A stretch of 64,000 bases of DNA from Streptomyces sp. NBC_01471 (GCF_041438865.1 NZ_CP109450.1:3582501-3646500); one strand, 5' to 3'. Shown: positions 8,849-18,095, counted from the stretch's first letter. Notes: generated from the sequence alone by a model not told the origin. Numbers and translations: made by a program.

Positions 8849-9686
8849 GGCTGCGGGCCGTCCACAGCTCGGGGAACACGCTCTTCGCGGCGCGCTTCTC
8901 CAGCCAGGAGACCCCGGCCGAACCGCCCGTGCCGGTCTTCGACCCCATCGCCCTGCGGGTCGCGACCAGATGGTCGTTGCGCCAGCGCCACACCAGCTCG
9001 CCGACATCGGTCAGCGCCTCGCCGAGCCGGACCAGCGGGGAGTCCTGCTCCCCCGTGTACACCGCCGTCCAGACCGCCTCGACCTCCGGCGACGGCTCGT
9101 ACTTGCGCGAGAGATCGCGCCGGAGCGCGGCGTCCGGCACCGGCTGCCCGTGCCGGGCGAGGTACCGCAGCACCTCGTCGTACAGGCTCGGCTCCTGCAG
9201 CGCCTTCTCCAGCTCGGCGTGGACCCGGGGCGCTCCGCGGTGCGGGACCAGCATCGAAGCGGACTTCTCACCCAGCAGGAATTCCAGCCTGCGGTACATG
9301 GCGGACTGGAAACCCGATCCCTCACCGAGCGCGCTGCGGTACGCGTTGAACTGCGCGGGGGTGAGCTGGGCCAGCGGCCGCCAGGAGTCGTTGAGCGACT
9401 GGAGTTCGTACGTCGAGCGCTTCAGGGCCGCGAGGGCGACCGGCAGATCGTCACCGCGCAGGGCCGCCGCGGCGGTCTCCCACTCGTGGACGATCACGGT
9501 GAACCACAGCTCCATGACCTGGGTGGTCACCAGGAAGACCATCTCGCCCGGATCGTCGGAGCGCAGATGCTGGAGGTGGGTGAGGACATCCGCCTGTACG
9601 TAGTCCTCGTACGGAGTGGTCCCCGCGAAGTCCAGGTTCGGATCGGGGTCGTGGCTCGGGGCCGGGTCGTGCGAAGGCGTAGACAT
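8841..9686 (-). CDS. kynA: Tryptophan 2,3-dioxygenase
   Basis: A 281-residue haem dioxygenase that opens the indole ring of tryptophan to give N-formylkynurenine. It has the family N-terminal substrate strand (DFAGTTPYEDYVQ), the hallmark TTQVMELWFTVIVHEW helix, and the FQSAMYRRLEFLLGEK segment near the middle. The ATG at 9686 is preceded by GAGGAGAC. It is the first gene of the kynurenine operon with kynU and the formamidase-like hydrolase. The genes run away from the DUF3151 gene, which has its own hairpin terminator at 9831-9857, so the operon promoter should lie in 9687-9830. Confidence 0.96.
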   Translation of the reverse strand: MSTPSHDPAPSHDPDPNLDFAGTTPYEDYVQADVLTHLQHLRSDDPGEMVFLVTTQVMELWFTVIVHEWETAAAALRGDDLPVALAALKRSTYELQSLNDSWRPLAQLTPAQFNAYRSALGEGSGFQSAMYRRLEFLLGEKSASMLVPHRGAPRVHAELEKALQEPSLYDEVLRYLARHGQPVPDAALRRDLSRKYEPSPEVEAVWTAVYTGEQDSPLVRLGEALTDVGELVWRWRNDHLVATRRAMGSKTGTGGSAGVSWLEKRAAKSVFPELWTARSHV

Positions 9687-9830
9687 CGCTGTCTCCTCGG
9701 TGGCGCTCCAGGTAGCGGTCCGCCCCTTCCGTCGACAGGTGGGCCCCGGTCCCCACCTTCATCATCGACGCGGAACCCGCTCCTCGGCAAGACAAGCAAG
9801 GGCCCGGACGCGCGGGGGCCCGGACGGCAA

Positions 9831-9857
9831 GGGCCGGACACGCAACGTGTCCGGCCC
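9831..9857 (-). terminator. Perfect 12-bp hairpin after the DUF3151 gene
   Basis: Arms 9831-9842 and 9846-9857 pair perfectly around a 3-base loop, beginning 19 bases beyond the DUF3151 stop. It separates that gene from the kynurenine operon promoter. Confidence 0.8.
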
Positions 9858-9875
9858 CCGTTCCGCACGGTCGGG

Positions 9876-10289
9876 TCAGCCCAGCGTCTCCGCGGCGGCC
9901 GGCGAGGAGTCCCGCAGGAACTCCGTGCAGCGCTCGTACTCCGCGTCCTCACCGATCGACTGCGCGGCGCGGGCCAGGGCGTGCAGGGCCCGCAGGAAGC
10001 CGCGGTTCGGCTCGTGGTCCCACGGCACGGGACCGTGACCCTTCCAGCCGGCCCGGCGCAGTGAGTCGAGGCCGCGGTGGTAGCCGGTACGGGCGTAGGC
10101 GTACGACTCGACGACCCTCCCGTGCTCGAAGGCGTCGTCGGCCAGCTGCGCCCAGGCGAGCGAGGAGGTCGGGTACTTCGCCGCCACATCGGCGGGGGCG
10201 GTGCCGCCCGCGAGGAGCTCGCGGGGTTCGGGGTCGTCGGGAAGACGGGTCTCGGGAGGGCCCCCGAGCAGATTCTCGTGAATGGACAT
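9876..10289 (-). CDS. DUF3151 family protein
   Basis: A 137-residue soluble protein that matches my memory of the actinobacterial DUF3151 family: N-terminal MSIHENLLGGPPETRLP, then KYPTSSLAWAQLAD, GRVVESYAYARTGYHRGLD and GWKGHGPVPW. The family has no assigned function. The helical, tetratricopeptide-like middle part could mediate protein contacts; that is inference. The ATG at 10289 has no clear Shine-Dalgarno, but the family N-terminus starts there. It appears to be a single gene with its own terminator. Confidence 0.85.
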   Translation of the reverse strand: MSIHENLLGGPPETRLPDDPEPRELLAGGTAPADVAAKYPTSSLAWAQLADDAFEHGRVVESYAYARTGYHRGLDSLRRAGWKGHGPVPWDHEPNRGFLRALHALARAAQSIGEDAEYERCTEFLRDSSPAAAETLG

Positions 10290-10412
10290 GGAGGCCAGTC
10301 TGCCTGGCCCCGGCGGATACGGCTGCCAGGGGCGGCAGGACAAGCCAGGAGGGGCAGGAGCAGGCCGCGGAGCAGAAGCGGGAGCAGGGGGGGCAGGCCG
10401 GACAGGACCTGG

Positions 10413-11561
10413 CTAGGGCCGCACGGCCCGTGCCGCCCGCACGAGCGCGTCGGTGCCCGTCTCCGCCTTGTCCCGCGGGCAGCCCACGTTGAGCCGGACG
10501 AACCCTTCCGCCCGGTAGACCGTGCCCGGCATGATCGCCACCTTCTCCACCTCGATCAGCTGCCGCTGAAGGGCGGCGCTGTCGATGCCCAGCGGGCGCA
10601 GATCGATCCAGGCGAGATATCCGGCCTGCGGAGGCGCCCAGCCCAGCTCGGGAAAGGCCGTGTGCAGCCGCTCGGCGAGCATCGACAGATTCGCCGCGAC
10701 GTACGCACGCACCGCGTCCAGCCAGGCCGCCCCGTGCCGGTAGGCCGCGATGTGCGCCGTCAGCGAGAGCACCGCGGGCGAGGCCAGCCCTTCGGCCGTC
10801 TCCATACGGGTGAGGTACTCCGCCCGGTCGGCCGGGTCGCCGATCATGCCGTACGAACCGGTCAGCGCCGGGAAGTTGAACGCCTTGCTGCCGGAGCTGA
10901 TGAGCGCCCAGCGGCCGCGCCCGTACCGGGTCCAGGGCAGATGCCGGTGCCCCTCGTGCACGAAGTCGGCGTGGATCTCGTCACAGATGACCGCGGTGCC
11001 GTACCGCTCGGCGAGTGCGGCGAACCGGGTCAGCTCGCCATGGGTCCACACCCGGCCGGTGGGGTTGTGCGGCGAGCAGAGCAGCAGAACCCTGCTGTCC
11101 GGCCGGGCGAGCTGACGCTCCAGCTCCGCGTCGTCGTCCACGGGGCAGCCGCGCAGCTCCCGGCGCAGGCCGGAGACCGCCTTGGTGAACCCGTCGTAGG
11201 TGGGGGTGTGGACCACCACACCGTCGCCCTCGTCCGTCCACATCCGCAGCAGCTGCGAGAGCTGGTTGAGCACGGAGGGCCCGTACACGATGCGGCCGTT
11301 GTCGATCCGGGTGTCGAAGCGGGTCGCGTACCAGTCGCGTATCGCGTCCCGGAACTCCCCGAGCCGCCAGTCGGTGTATCCGAACACCCCGTGGTCGATC
11401 CGCTCGTGGAGAGCCGCGAGGACCTCGGGGGGAGAGCGGAAGTCCATGTCGGAGATGGTGAAGGGCAGCAACCCGTCCACGCCGAACCGGTCCGCGACCC
11501 CGTCCCACTGGACGCTCCAGGAACCGCGCCGGTCGACGGCGGTGTCGAAGTCGTACTCCAC
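10413..11561 (-). CDS. MalY/PatB-type PLP-dependent C-S lyase or aminotransferase
   Basis: This 382-residue fold-type I PLP enzyme looks like the MalY/PatB cystathionine beta-lyase group: LPFTISDMDFRSPPEV near the N-terminus, HNPTGRVW, VICDEIHADFV with the PLP-contacting Asp, and the Schiff-base lysine in SSGSKAFNFPAL. Members cleave cystathionine or cysteine conjugates and can transaminate. I chose GTG 11561 because AGAAAGG lies just upstream; longer in-frame starts extend into a GC-rich repeat. It lies 121 bases downstream of fba on the same strand, with a terminator-like hairpin between. Confidence 0.88.
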   Translation of the reverse strand: MEYDFDTAVDRRGSWSVQWDGVADRFGVDGLLPFTISDMDFRSPPEVLAALHERIDHGVFGYTDWRLGEFRDAIRDWYATRFDTRIDNGRIVYGPSVLNQLSQLLRMWTDEGDGVVVHTPTYDGFTKAVSGLRRELRGCPVDDDAELERQLARPDSRVLLLCSPHNPTGRVWTHGELTRFAALAERYGTAVICDEIHADFVHEGHRHLPWTRYGRGRWALISSGSKAFNFPALTGSYGMIGDPADRAEYLTRMETAEGLASPAVLSLTAHIAAYRHGAAWLDAVRAYVAANLSMLAERLHTAFPELGWAPPQAGYLAWIDLRPLGIDSAALQRQLIEVEKVAIMPGTVYRAEGFVRLNVGCPRDKAETGTDALVRAARAVRP

Positions 11562-11632
11562 GTGCGGCACCTTTCTCGGACCCCCGGGTATCGGCCCCCG
11601 GGTCTCGGCCCCCGGGCACTGCGGATATGACA

Positions 11633-11667
11633 CGGGCCCGGCACCCCTGGTCGGGATACCGGGCCCG
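11633..11667 (-). terminator. Hairpin terminator after fba
   Basis: Inverted 9-bp arms (11633-11641 and 11659-11667, CGGGCCCGG type) enclose a 17-base loop, starting 16 bases past the fba stop on the minus strand. It probably separates fba from the C-S lyase gene. Confidence 0.6.
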
Positions 11668-11682
11668 GCGTGACGGACGTGA

Positions 11683-12714
11683 CTACTTGATGCGGGTGCC
11701 CGTGGAGCGCAGGTTCGCGCAGGCCTCGGTGACGCGCTTGGCCATGCCGGCCTCGGCGGCCTTGCCCCAGGTGCGGGGGTCGTAGGTCTTCTTGGAGCCG
11801 ACCTCGCCGTCGACCTTCAGGACGCCGTCGTAGTTGCGGAAGACGTGGTCGACCACGGGACGCGTGAAGGCGTACTGGGTGTCGGTGTCGAGGTTCATCT
11901 TCACGACGCCGTTCTCCAGCGCGGTGGCGATCTCCTCCGCGGAGGACCCGGAGCCGCCGTGGAAGACGAAGTCGAACGGCTGGCTGCCGGCGGGCTTGCC
12001 GTACTCGGCGGAGACGCCCTCCTGGAGGTCCTTCAGCAGCTCGGGGCGGAGGACGACGTTGCCCGGCTTGTAGACCCCGTGCACGTTGCCGAAGGAGGCG
12101 GCCAGCAGGTAGCGGCCCTTCTCACCCAGACCGAGCGCCTCGGCGGTACGCAGCGCGTCATCGACGGTCGTGTACAGCGAGTCGTTGATCTCGTGGCTGA
12201 CGCCGTCCTCCTCGCCGCCGGTCGGGGTGATCTCGACCTCAAGGATGATCTTCGCGGCGGCAGCCTGCGCGAGCAGCTCCTGGCCGATGGCCAGGTTGTC
12301 GGCGAGGGTCTCGGCGGAGCCATCCCACATGTGCGACTGGAAGAGCGGGTTGAGACCGGCCTCGACGCGCTTGCGGGAGACCTCAAGGAGCGGACGGACA
12401 TAGCCGTCGAGCTTGTCCTTGGGGCAGTGGTCGGTGTGCAGCGCGATCGTGACCGGGTACTTCTCGGCGACGATGTGCGCGAACTCGGCGAGCGCGACCG
12501 ATCCGGTGACCATGTCCTTGGCGTACTGGCCGCCCAGGAACTCCGCACCGCCGGTGGAGATCTGGATGATGCCGTCGCTCTCGGCCTCGGCGAAGCCGCG
12601 CAGCGCCGCGTGCAAGGTCTGGGTCGAGGTCACGTTGATGGCCGGGTAGGCGAACTTGCCTGCCTTCGCCCGGTCGAGCATCTCGTTGTAGACCTCGGGG
12701 GTTGCGATGGGCAT
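11683..12714 (-). CDS. fba: Class II fructose-bisphosphate aldolase
   Basis: This 343-residue metal-dependent aldolase splits fructose 1,6-bisphosphate in glycolysis and runs in reverse in gluconeogenesis. The zinc-site motif HTDHCPKD and the phosphate/zinc motif FHGGSGSS are intact, as is LDTDTQYA near the C-terminus. The ATG at 12714 follows AAGGAGCGGACAG and gives the standard N-terminus MPIATPEVYNEMLDRA. The gene is downstream of pyrE on the same strand, with a parS-like palindrome between them. Confidence 0.98.
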   Translation of the reverse strand: MPIATPEVYNEMLDRAKAGKFAYPAINVTSTQTLHAALRGFAEAESDGIIQISTGGAEFLGGQYAKDMVTGSVALAEFAHIVAEKYPVTIALHTDHCPKDKLDGYVRPLLEVSRKRVEAGLNPLFQSHMWDGSAETLADNLAIGQELLAQAAAAKIILEVEITPTGGEEDGVSHEINDSLYTTVDDALRTAEALGLGEKGRYLLAASFGNVHGVYKPGNVVLRPELLKDLQEGVSAEYGKPAGSQPFDFVFHGGSGSSAEEIATALENGVVKMNLDTDTQYAFTRPVVDHVFRNYDGVLKVDGEVGSKKTYDPRTWGKAAEAGMAKRVTEACANLRSTGTRIK

Positions 12715-12844
12715 CTGTCCGCTCCTTGGGATGTGCGGGTGTGCGTAACTGGTCCCTGACCTGGGGGCGACGTCATCGTCGCCGCCCATCTTTCCAGACT
12801 CGTGGCGCGGGTCCACCGGGCGTGGTGGCTTGACCCGGACGACG

Positions 12845-12872
12845 GGGTGTGGTTTCACGTGAAACCACACCC
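12845..12872. promoter_or_regulatory. parS: parS chromosome-partition site (ParB binding site)
   Basis: The core GTTTCACGTGAAAC at 12852-12865 is, as I recall, the exact 14-bp Streptomyces parS consensus, and it sits in a perfect 28-bp palindrome from 12845 to 12872. ParB binds such sites, which cluster around oriC. It lies 13 bases beyond the pyrE stop. Because it is a long perfect inverted repeat it could also act as the pyrE terminator; the two roles do not exclude each other. Confidence 0.9.
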
Positions 12873-12885
12873 TGTACTCAGGTCC

Positions 12886-13428
12886 TCACAGGTCGAGGTC
12901 ACCCTGGTTGTACGCGAAGACGTACGGCACCCCCGCCTCGGCGATGACCTCGGCGGCGCCGGTGTTGCGGTCCACGATCGTGGCGACGGCGACCACCTCG
13001 CCACCGGCCTCGCGCACCGCGTCCACGGCGGTCATCGGAGAACCGCCCGTCGTGGTGGTGTCCTCGACGACCAGGACGCGGCGTCCCTTGATGTCCGGAC
13101 CCTCGATGCGGCGCTGCATCCCATGCGTCTTGGCGGCCTTGCGTACGACGAAGGCGTCCAGCGTCTTCCCGCGGGCGGCGGAGGCGTGCAGCATGGCGTC
13201 CGCGATCGGGTCGGCGCCCAGCGTCAGCCCGCCGACCGCGTCGAAGTCCAGCCCGTCGGTCAGATCCAGCATCACCTGGCCGACCAGGGGCGCGGCCACG
13301 CCGTCCAGGGTGATCCGGCGCAGATCGATGTACCAGTCGGCTTCGATCCCCGAGGAGAGCGTCACCTTGCCGTGCACCACGGCCTTGTCCTTGATGTGCT
13401 GGAGCAGATCAGCGCGTACGTCAGTCAT
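12886..13428 (-). CDS. pyrE: Orotate phosphoribosyltransferase
   Basis: This 180-residue enzyme joins orotate and PRPP to give OMP in pyrimidine synthesis. The PRPP-binding loop VLVVEDTTTTGGS is diagnostic, and GLTLGADPIADAM and FVVRKAAKTHG match the family. I chose the ATG at 13428; the longer frame upstream adds a non-conserved segment. The gene ends just before the parS palindrome and is upstream of fba. An isolated pyrE away from the other pyr genes is normal in Streptomyces. Confidence 0.97.
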   Translation of the reverse strand: MTDVRADLLQHIKDKAVVHGKVTLSSGIEADWYIDLRRITLDGVAAPLVGQVMLDLTDGLDFDAVGGLTLGADPIADAMLHASAARGKTLDAFVVRKAAKTHGMQRRIEGPDIKGRRVLVVEDTTTTGGSPMTAVDAVREAGGEVVAVATIVDRNTGAAEVIAEAGVPYVFAYNQGDLDL

Positions 13429-13495
13429 GCCCCCGAGCTTAATTGCGACGGCTGGGACTTCCCTCCCGTGGCTCGGGGGCGGCAATGGCGGTGGC

Positions 13496-14299
13496 TCAGA
13501 GCCGGCGCCAGCTCCAGGTCGTCGCGATCTCCAGCGGGTCGATGGGTGTGACCAGGCGCGGCAGCGTGTTCAGGCCGTTCGGCGGGCCGGACTGGGGTTC
13601 GACACAGACCGCTTCCGCCTGCTCGTCGTAGATCACGACCCACTCGTCGCGGCTGCTCACCTTCAGCTCCAGCTGCTCGGGCCAGGTGAGGGTGACGTCC
13701 ACGCCGTCCGGCATCCCGAAGCAGTCGTCCCAGGGGCCGGGAACGGGGTCGATCCGCTTGCCCGTGGGCAGGTGGTCGTCGCCGCGCTCCTCCTGCCAGG
13801 CGGGCTCGAAGTCGAGCTGCGCATCGCCGCCGGCGCCCAGGTTCCGGTTGAACCAGGGGTGCCAGCCGGCCTGCGCCGGGAACGAGTCGCCGTAGGTCTC
13901 CACACCGAGGGTGAGGGTCAGGGCGGACTCGGTCAGCTCGAAGGTCTGGGTGACCCGGCCGGTGTACGGCCAGGGATCGGCCAGATCGTAGGTGAACGCC
14001 GCCGCACCCGGCCCGTCGCCGCTGCCGGCGCGGGCGGGCTGCCAGGCGGTGTTGCGGCCGGTGCCGTGGATGGCGTGCGGCGGGGAGTTCAGCGGCAGCT
14101 GGTGCGGGATGCCGCCACTGCTGAACCGGCCGTTTCCGGTACGGCCGCACCAGGGCACCATCGGGAAACAGCCGAACTTGTCTCCCTGGCGCAGCAGTTC
14201 GGTGCCGCCGATGCGGAGGCTGCGGATACGGCACCCGTTCTCGGGGCTCACGGTCAACTCGACGTCGCCGGCGACGAGCCGGACCTCTTCGCTACTCAC
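13496..14299 (-). CDS. Aldose 1-epimerase family protein
   Basis: A 267-residue galactose-mutarotase-like protein that interconverts sugar anomers. The fold is seen in ENGCRIRSLRIGGTELLRQG, the catalytic-site His in HAIHGTGRNTAW and HPWFNRNL, and a C-terminal CVEPQSGPPNGLN with the likely catalytic Glu. The start is a GTG at 14299, with only a modest ribosome-binding site. It lies in a same-strand run between the SRPBCC gene and pyrE. The sugar substrate cannot be told. Confidence 0.88.
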   Translation of the reverse strand: MSSEEVRLVAGDVELTVSPENGCRIRSLRIGGTELLRQGDKFGCFPMVPWCGRTGNGRFSSGGIPHQLPLNSPPHAIHGTGRNTAWQPARAGSGDGPGAAAFTYDLADPWPYTGRVTQTFELTESALTLTLGVETYGDSFPAQAGWHPWFNRNLGAGGDAQLDFEPAWQEERGDDHLPTGKRIDPVPGPWDDCFGMPDGVDVTLTWPEQLELKVSSRDEWVVIYDEQAEAVCVEPQSGPPNGLNTLPRLVTPIDPLEIATTWSWRRL

Positions 14300-14340
14300 G
14301 CCCCGACCCTAACGGGACGGGGCGTGATCGGCTGCCCGGT

Positions 14341-15285
14341 TCAGCGTCGGCGCCGCAGCGCCCTGCCCACCACGACCGCCGATGCCAGCGCCAGGGCCGC
14401 CGCCGGGGCCGCCCACCGCAGGGTCGCTCCCGCCGTGCTCGACGACGGGGCCGGTACCGGGGCGTAGCGGCCCCGGGGCGGGGCATGGTCGACCTCCTCC
14501 GCACTGCGGCCGATCATCGTGCGGCGGGCGTGGGCGGCCTCCACGGGTGGGTCACCGGCGGAGGTGAAGCCCGCATCGGACACCGGGTCGAGCGACGGCG
14601 GCGGCACCTCCGCGTCGAACACGGACGCCCCGGCCTCATCACTGGAATCGCCGGGCCCGGAATCGCCGGTCTCGGAATCACCGGTCTCGGCCGGCCTCTC
14701 CGCAGGCGCCTGGTCCGCTGCCGGGTCCGCAGGCGACGGGTCCGCAGGCTTACCGCCCGCCGGCTCCGCGCTCTGCCCATCGGGCAGCGCATCGGGCTGG
14801 GTCTCTTTCTGTGCACCGGGCTGGGCACCGGCCTGTGTCTCGGCCTGCGCCTCGGCCCCTACGCGGTCGCCGAACCGGTCCAGCAGGCGGCGTGCGGCCG
14901 CGAGCACCGCCTCGGGGGAAAGGTCCGCCAGACGGCCGCCGGTCGCCTGTGCCGTTCCCGTACACCTCAGGGCCGTACCCGTACCGGCATCCGTACCGGC
15001 GTCCGCCACGCTCAGCTTCAGTGAGAGTTTCACCGAGCCCGGTCCGCGCGCCTCCGTGCCCTCGCCGTCGACCTCGTAGCCACCGTCCCGTTCCGCGATG
15101 CGTACGGTGCCGCGGTACGTGATCGTGTGCCCGTCGATCCGGACCTTGAGCCGGCCCGCGAGCGGCCCCTCAGCGCTGTCCGCGTCCTGTTGGAGCCCCG
15201 GTACACAGCGGGCCACACGGGCGGGGTCCGCCAGGACCCGTCGGACGGACTCTGCCGGAACCGGAACGAACACCTCATGCTCCAT
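14341..15285 (-). CDS. SRPBCC (CoxG-like) protein with a disordered tail and C-terminal membrane anchor
   Basis: This 314-residue protein has an N-terminal SRPBCC/START-like domain of the CoxG type (about 1-145; MEHEVFVPVPAESVRRVL, then ARCVPGLQ). A long Ala/Pro/Glu/Gln-rich low-complexity stretch follows (about 160-275), and then a hydrophobic segment near the end (TLRWAAPAAALALASAVVV) with a basic RALRRRR terminus. That suggests a tail-anchored protein with its ligand-binding domain in the cytosol. CoxG proteins tether CO-dehydrogenase-type enzymes to membranes, but no such enzyme is encoded nearby, so the role here is open. Confidence 0.75.
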   Translation of the reverse strand: MEHEVFVPVPAESVRRVLADPARVARCVPGLQQDADSAEGPLAGRLKVRIDGHTITYRGTVRIAERDGGYEVDGEGTEARGPGSVKLSLKLSVADAGTDAGTGTALRCTGTAQATGGRLADLSPEAVLAAARRLLDRFGDRVGAEAQAETQAGAQPGAQKETQPDALPDGQSAEPAGGKPADPSPADPAADQAPAERPAETGDSETGDSGPGDSSDEAGASVFDAEVPPPSLDPVSDAGFTSAGDPPVEAAHARRTMIGRSAEEVDHAPPRGRYAPVPAPSSSTAGATLRWAAPAAALALASAVVVGRALRRRR

Positions 15286-15374
15286 GGAAGCCGAGCCTAC
15301 TCAGCCACGGCCGACACGTCTGCCTTTCCGTCCCCACCGATGCGGGTCGGCCCCGGACGGCGCGTCCGGTTCCC

Positions 15375-15413
15375 GGTGTCCTGGCCAGGTGTCCTGTCCG
15401 GGTGTCCTGCCGC
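15375..15413. repeat. Three 13-bp tandem repeats
   Basis: GGTGTCCTG recurs at 15375, 15388 and 15401 with an exact 13-bp period; the four bases after each copy vary. The array lies in the 136-bp gap just past the stop of the spermidine-synthase-like gene. Its function is unknown; replication slippage is the simplest explanation. Confidence 0.7.
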
Positions 15414-15421
15414 CGGCCCGT

Positions 15422-16975
15422 TCACCCCCCGTACCGCGGATGCACCAGCGTCGACGGCAGCACCTCCGGCGGGGCGCCCGGCACGCGTGACCAGGTGTCC
15501 GCAGCCGACGCCCCCAGCTCCGGATCCCTGCGGGCCGCCAGGACGAAGCCCCAGTCGCTGGGCGCCTCCCCCGCACCCTTCGCCCGGTCGGGGCCCGCGG
15601 CGAAGCCCGCACCACGGCCCGACGCCCGGTACGGAACCGCCCGCAGGCCCGCCGCCCGCACCGTCGCGTCGACCGTCCAGAAAACGCCCGGACGGGTGTC
15701 GACCGGGCCCGCGTGGACGGCCAGCCGGCCGCCCGGGGCCAGCACCCGCGACACCAGCCCGTAGAACTCCTCCGAGTAGAGCTTGGTGCTCGCGGTGATC
15801 CCCGGATCGGGCAGATCCGTGAGGACCACGTCGTACCGCGGTCTCGGCGAGCGCAGCCAGTCGAAGGCGTCACCGGTGACCACCCGCAGCCTCGGGTCCC
15901 GGTACGCGTGCCCGTTGAGCGCGGACAGTCCGGGATCGGTGCGTGCCAGCCGTTCGACACCCGGGTCCAGCTCGACCAGCGTCACCGACGCCACCCCCCG
16001 GTGACGCAGCACCTCGCGGGCCGCGAGGCCGTCGCCGCCGCCCAGGATCAGCACGTTCCGGTGGGGGCCGCGCATCGCGGGGTCGACCAGCGCCCGGTGG
16101 TACTGCCGCTCGTCCGCGCCGTCGACCCGGAGCCTGCCGTCCAGGAAGAGGTCCAGGGTGCCGTGCGCGGACCGGGTCAGGACGATCTCCTGGACGCGGG
16201 TCTGCTCGGCGACCCGCACCTGCGCCCCGTACACCGCCCGCCGCGCCGCCAGTTCGAAGTCGCTCACCAGCGCCGTGGCGGTGGCCAGCACGGCGAGCAC
16301 CAGCACGTTCCCCAGGATCAGCCACCACCGGGCCCGCGTCGTCAGGTCGCGCCGGAAGAGCCACAGCACCAGCGCCCCGCCGACCACGGCGTTGACCGTG
16401 CCGGTGAGCAGCGCCCCGGTGAGCTGGCCGAGCACGGGGAGGAGCAGGAACGGGAAGGCGAGACCGCCGACCAGCGCGCCCACGTAGTCCGCCGCGAACA
16501 GGTCGGCCACGGCGCCGCCCGCGTCCTGCCGCGACACCCGCTGGATCAGCGTCATGAGCAGCGGGATCTCGGCACCCATCAGCACCCCGATCGCCAGCGA
16601 GAAACCGACCAGGGCATACCGCGAACCGCCGCCGCCCGCCCAGGCGAACGACGCGTACAGCACGAGCGCCGAGCCGCCGCCGATCAGCGCCAGTGCCGCC
16701 TCCACGAGCCCGAAGCCCACGGCGGCGCGGACCCGCAGCCGTTTGGCGAGGAGCGAGCCGATCCCCATCGCGAAGACCATGACGGACAGCACGACGGACG
16801 CCTGGGTGACGGAGTCCCCAATCAAGTACGAGGCGAGCGCGACCAGTTCGAGCTCGTACACCAGTCCGCAGGCGGCGCAGACGAAGACCGTGGCGAGCAC
16901 CAGCAGCCTGCCGGTCCCCGGGCGTACGGAGAGCCGCGCAGCCTGCGTTTCGGGGGGCGCGGACTGGTCGATCAT
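15422..16975 (-). CDS. Membrane-anchored spermidine-synthase-like aminopropyltransferase
   Basis: This 517-residue protein fuses about seven N-terminal membrane helices (residues about 20-250) to a C-terminal spermidine-synthase fold. The decarboxylated-SAM pocket is visible as [19 protein letters not shown], with [14 protein letters not shown] and the catalytic-region [11 protein letters not shown], where classic SpeE has a DSSDP-like motif. The family should transfer an aminopropyl group to an amine, but membrane members may use other acceptors. The start ATG at 16975 gives the usual short polar N-terminus. No speD-type gene is nearby, so the aminopropyl donor must come from elsewhere. Confidence 0.88.
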   Translation of the reverse strand: MIDQSAPPETQAARLSVRPGTGRLLVLATVFVCAACGLVYELELVALASYLIGDSVTQASVVLSVMVFAMGIGSLLAKRLRVRAAVGFGLVEAALALIGGGSALVLYASFAWAGGGGSRYALVGFSLAIGVLMGAEIPLLMTLIQRVSRQDAGGAVADLFAADYVGALVGGLAFPFLLLPVLGQLTGALLTGTVNAVVGGALVLWLFRRDLTTRARWWLILGNVLVLAVLATATALVSDFELAARRAVYGAQVRVAEQTRVQEIVLTRSAHGTLDLFLDGRLRVDGADERQYHRALVDPAMRGPHRNVLILGGGDGLAAREVLRHRGVASVTLVELDPGVERLARTDPGLSALNGHAYRDPRLRVVTGDAFDWLRSPRPRYDVVLTDLPDPGITASTKLYSEEFYGLVSRVLAPGGRLAVHAGPVDTRPGVFWTVDATVRAAGLRAVPYRASGRGAGFAAGPDRAKGAGEAPSDWGFVLAARRDPELGASAADTWSRVPGAPPEVLPSTLVHPRYGG

Positions 16976-17029
16976 GCTGCGAACGCTACGTCACGCGACA
17001 CACACGAACTGTCACCCGCAAGGGTGCAA

Positions 17030-17548
17030 TCAGGCATCGACGGGGATACGCACCCCAACTCGCGTGCGGGTCACCACGAGTTGCCCCTCCTGCGGGTACG
17101 CATGCCAGGTGCGCCAGTGCACCTGGCCCTCGCGCCGCTGCGCGAGCATCGCGGTGAAGGCGTGCGGCGAGCCCGGGAACGTACCGGCAAGGCCGTTCGG
17201 ATGGTCGGCGACCAGCGCGAGCAACTCCTGCGCGCGCCCCGCGAACGAGCAGGCCGAGAGCGTCTCGACGCAGGCCGAGAACTCGTATCCCCAGTCACCG
17301 ACGCGCTCCGCGACGCCGAGCGGTAAAGGAGTGCTGCTTCCCGGGATGCAGGCGACGGTCTCGGAACAGGCGCCGCCCTCCTCCTCCAGAAGCACCTGGT
17401 GGGAGGCGCCGAGCAGCCTCATCTGGAGCTTGGCGCCGCCGAGTTCGAGATCGAGGACCGCGAGCGCGGGCAGCGGTTCGCGGCCCAGCGCCCAGGCCAG
17501 ATCGGCGGCGCGAGTGTCGGTGTAGGCAGTACTGAGGGTCGTGAGCAT
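17030..17548 (-). CDS. DUF2617 family protein
   Basis: A 172-residue soluble protein that matches the actinobacterial DUF2617 family as I recall it: MLTTLSTAYTDTRAADLAWALG at the N-terminus (first part shown only), LDLELGGAKLQMRLLGASHQV, and the C-terminal GTFPGSPHAFTAML region. Its function is unknown. I chose ATG 17548 over the ATG-less extension that starts 87 bases earlier. It ends 55 bases upstream of the spermidine-synthase-like gene start and may be co-transcribed with it. Confidence 0.82.
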   Translation of the reverse strand: MLTTLSTAYTDTRAADLAWALGREPLPALAVLDLELGGAKLQMRLLGASHQVLLEEEGGACSETVACIPGSSTPLPLGVAERVGDWGYEFSACVETLSACSFAGRAQELLALVADHPNGLAGTFPGSPHAFTAMLAQRREGQVHWRTWHAYPQEGQLVVTRTRVGVRIPVDA

Positions 17549-18095
17549 GGGTGGGCTCCGCAAACACACAATCGGCAGATGGACGGGGGTCTCCCCGGAG
17601 CAGGTGTCAGGGAAAGAGACGCCGGCATGGGCCACGGTCAGGTCTCAGGTCCGAGGGCTGCTTCTTCTCACATGGAGGGAATCACGAAGTACGCGACGCT
17701 CACAGCGTTTTTACCCAACTTGACGGGGTTTCCATCCCCCCGGGGGCTCCGCTGTTCATACGTTCAACAAACCGGCGGTGAGGGGGTGCGGGATGAGCCG
17801 TGAGGTGAGCCGTGGGGCACGCTGTGCGGTCTCCTGCCGGGCTGCGAGCAGCCGAGCGGACGGACTGAGAGATGGGTCACAACAGCGGGTGCCAGGGCGC
17901 TCGGAGCGGGCGCGGCGGTGCTGTGCGGTGCGGTGCGGTCGAACAGAGGCGCGCCCGCCGGGGGTTGACCCGACGGGCGCGCTGGGGAGTCCGGCCGGGA
18001 AGGGACGGGACGTCCCGCCCGGAGAACCGCCCGAGGAACCGCATGAAGAGCAGCCCGGACAACTGCCCGGACAACTGCCTGAATAACAGCCGGTA
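17549..18095. other. 547-bp gap without a convincing gene
   Basis: The open frames here have Arg/Pro/Gly-rich shadow composition and no ribosome-binding sites. One feature is visible: an inverted repeat with 9-bp arms at 17949-17957 and 17974-17982 (GCGCGCCCG type), about 115 bases beyond the end of the Gly/Cys-rich membrane gene, a candidate terminator. The part near 17549-17720 presumably holds the DUF2617 promoter. Confidence 0.6.

Noticed and set aside
15375..15413. Tandem repeats as a CRISPR or regulatory array
   Set aside because: Only three short imperfect copies with no spacers; listed just as a small tandem repeat.
17778..18086. 102-codon plus-strand frame downstream of the DUF2617 gene start
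   Set aside because: Arg/Pro-rich shadow composition and no conserved motif. I kept the region as an intergenic note.
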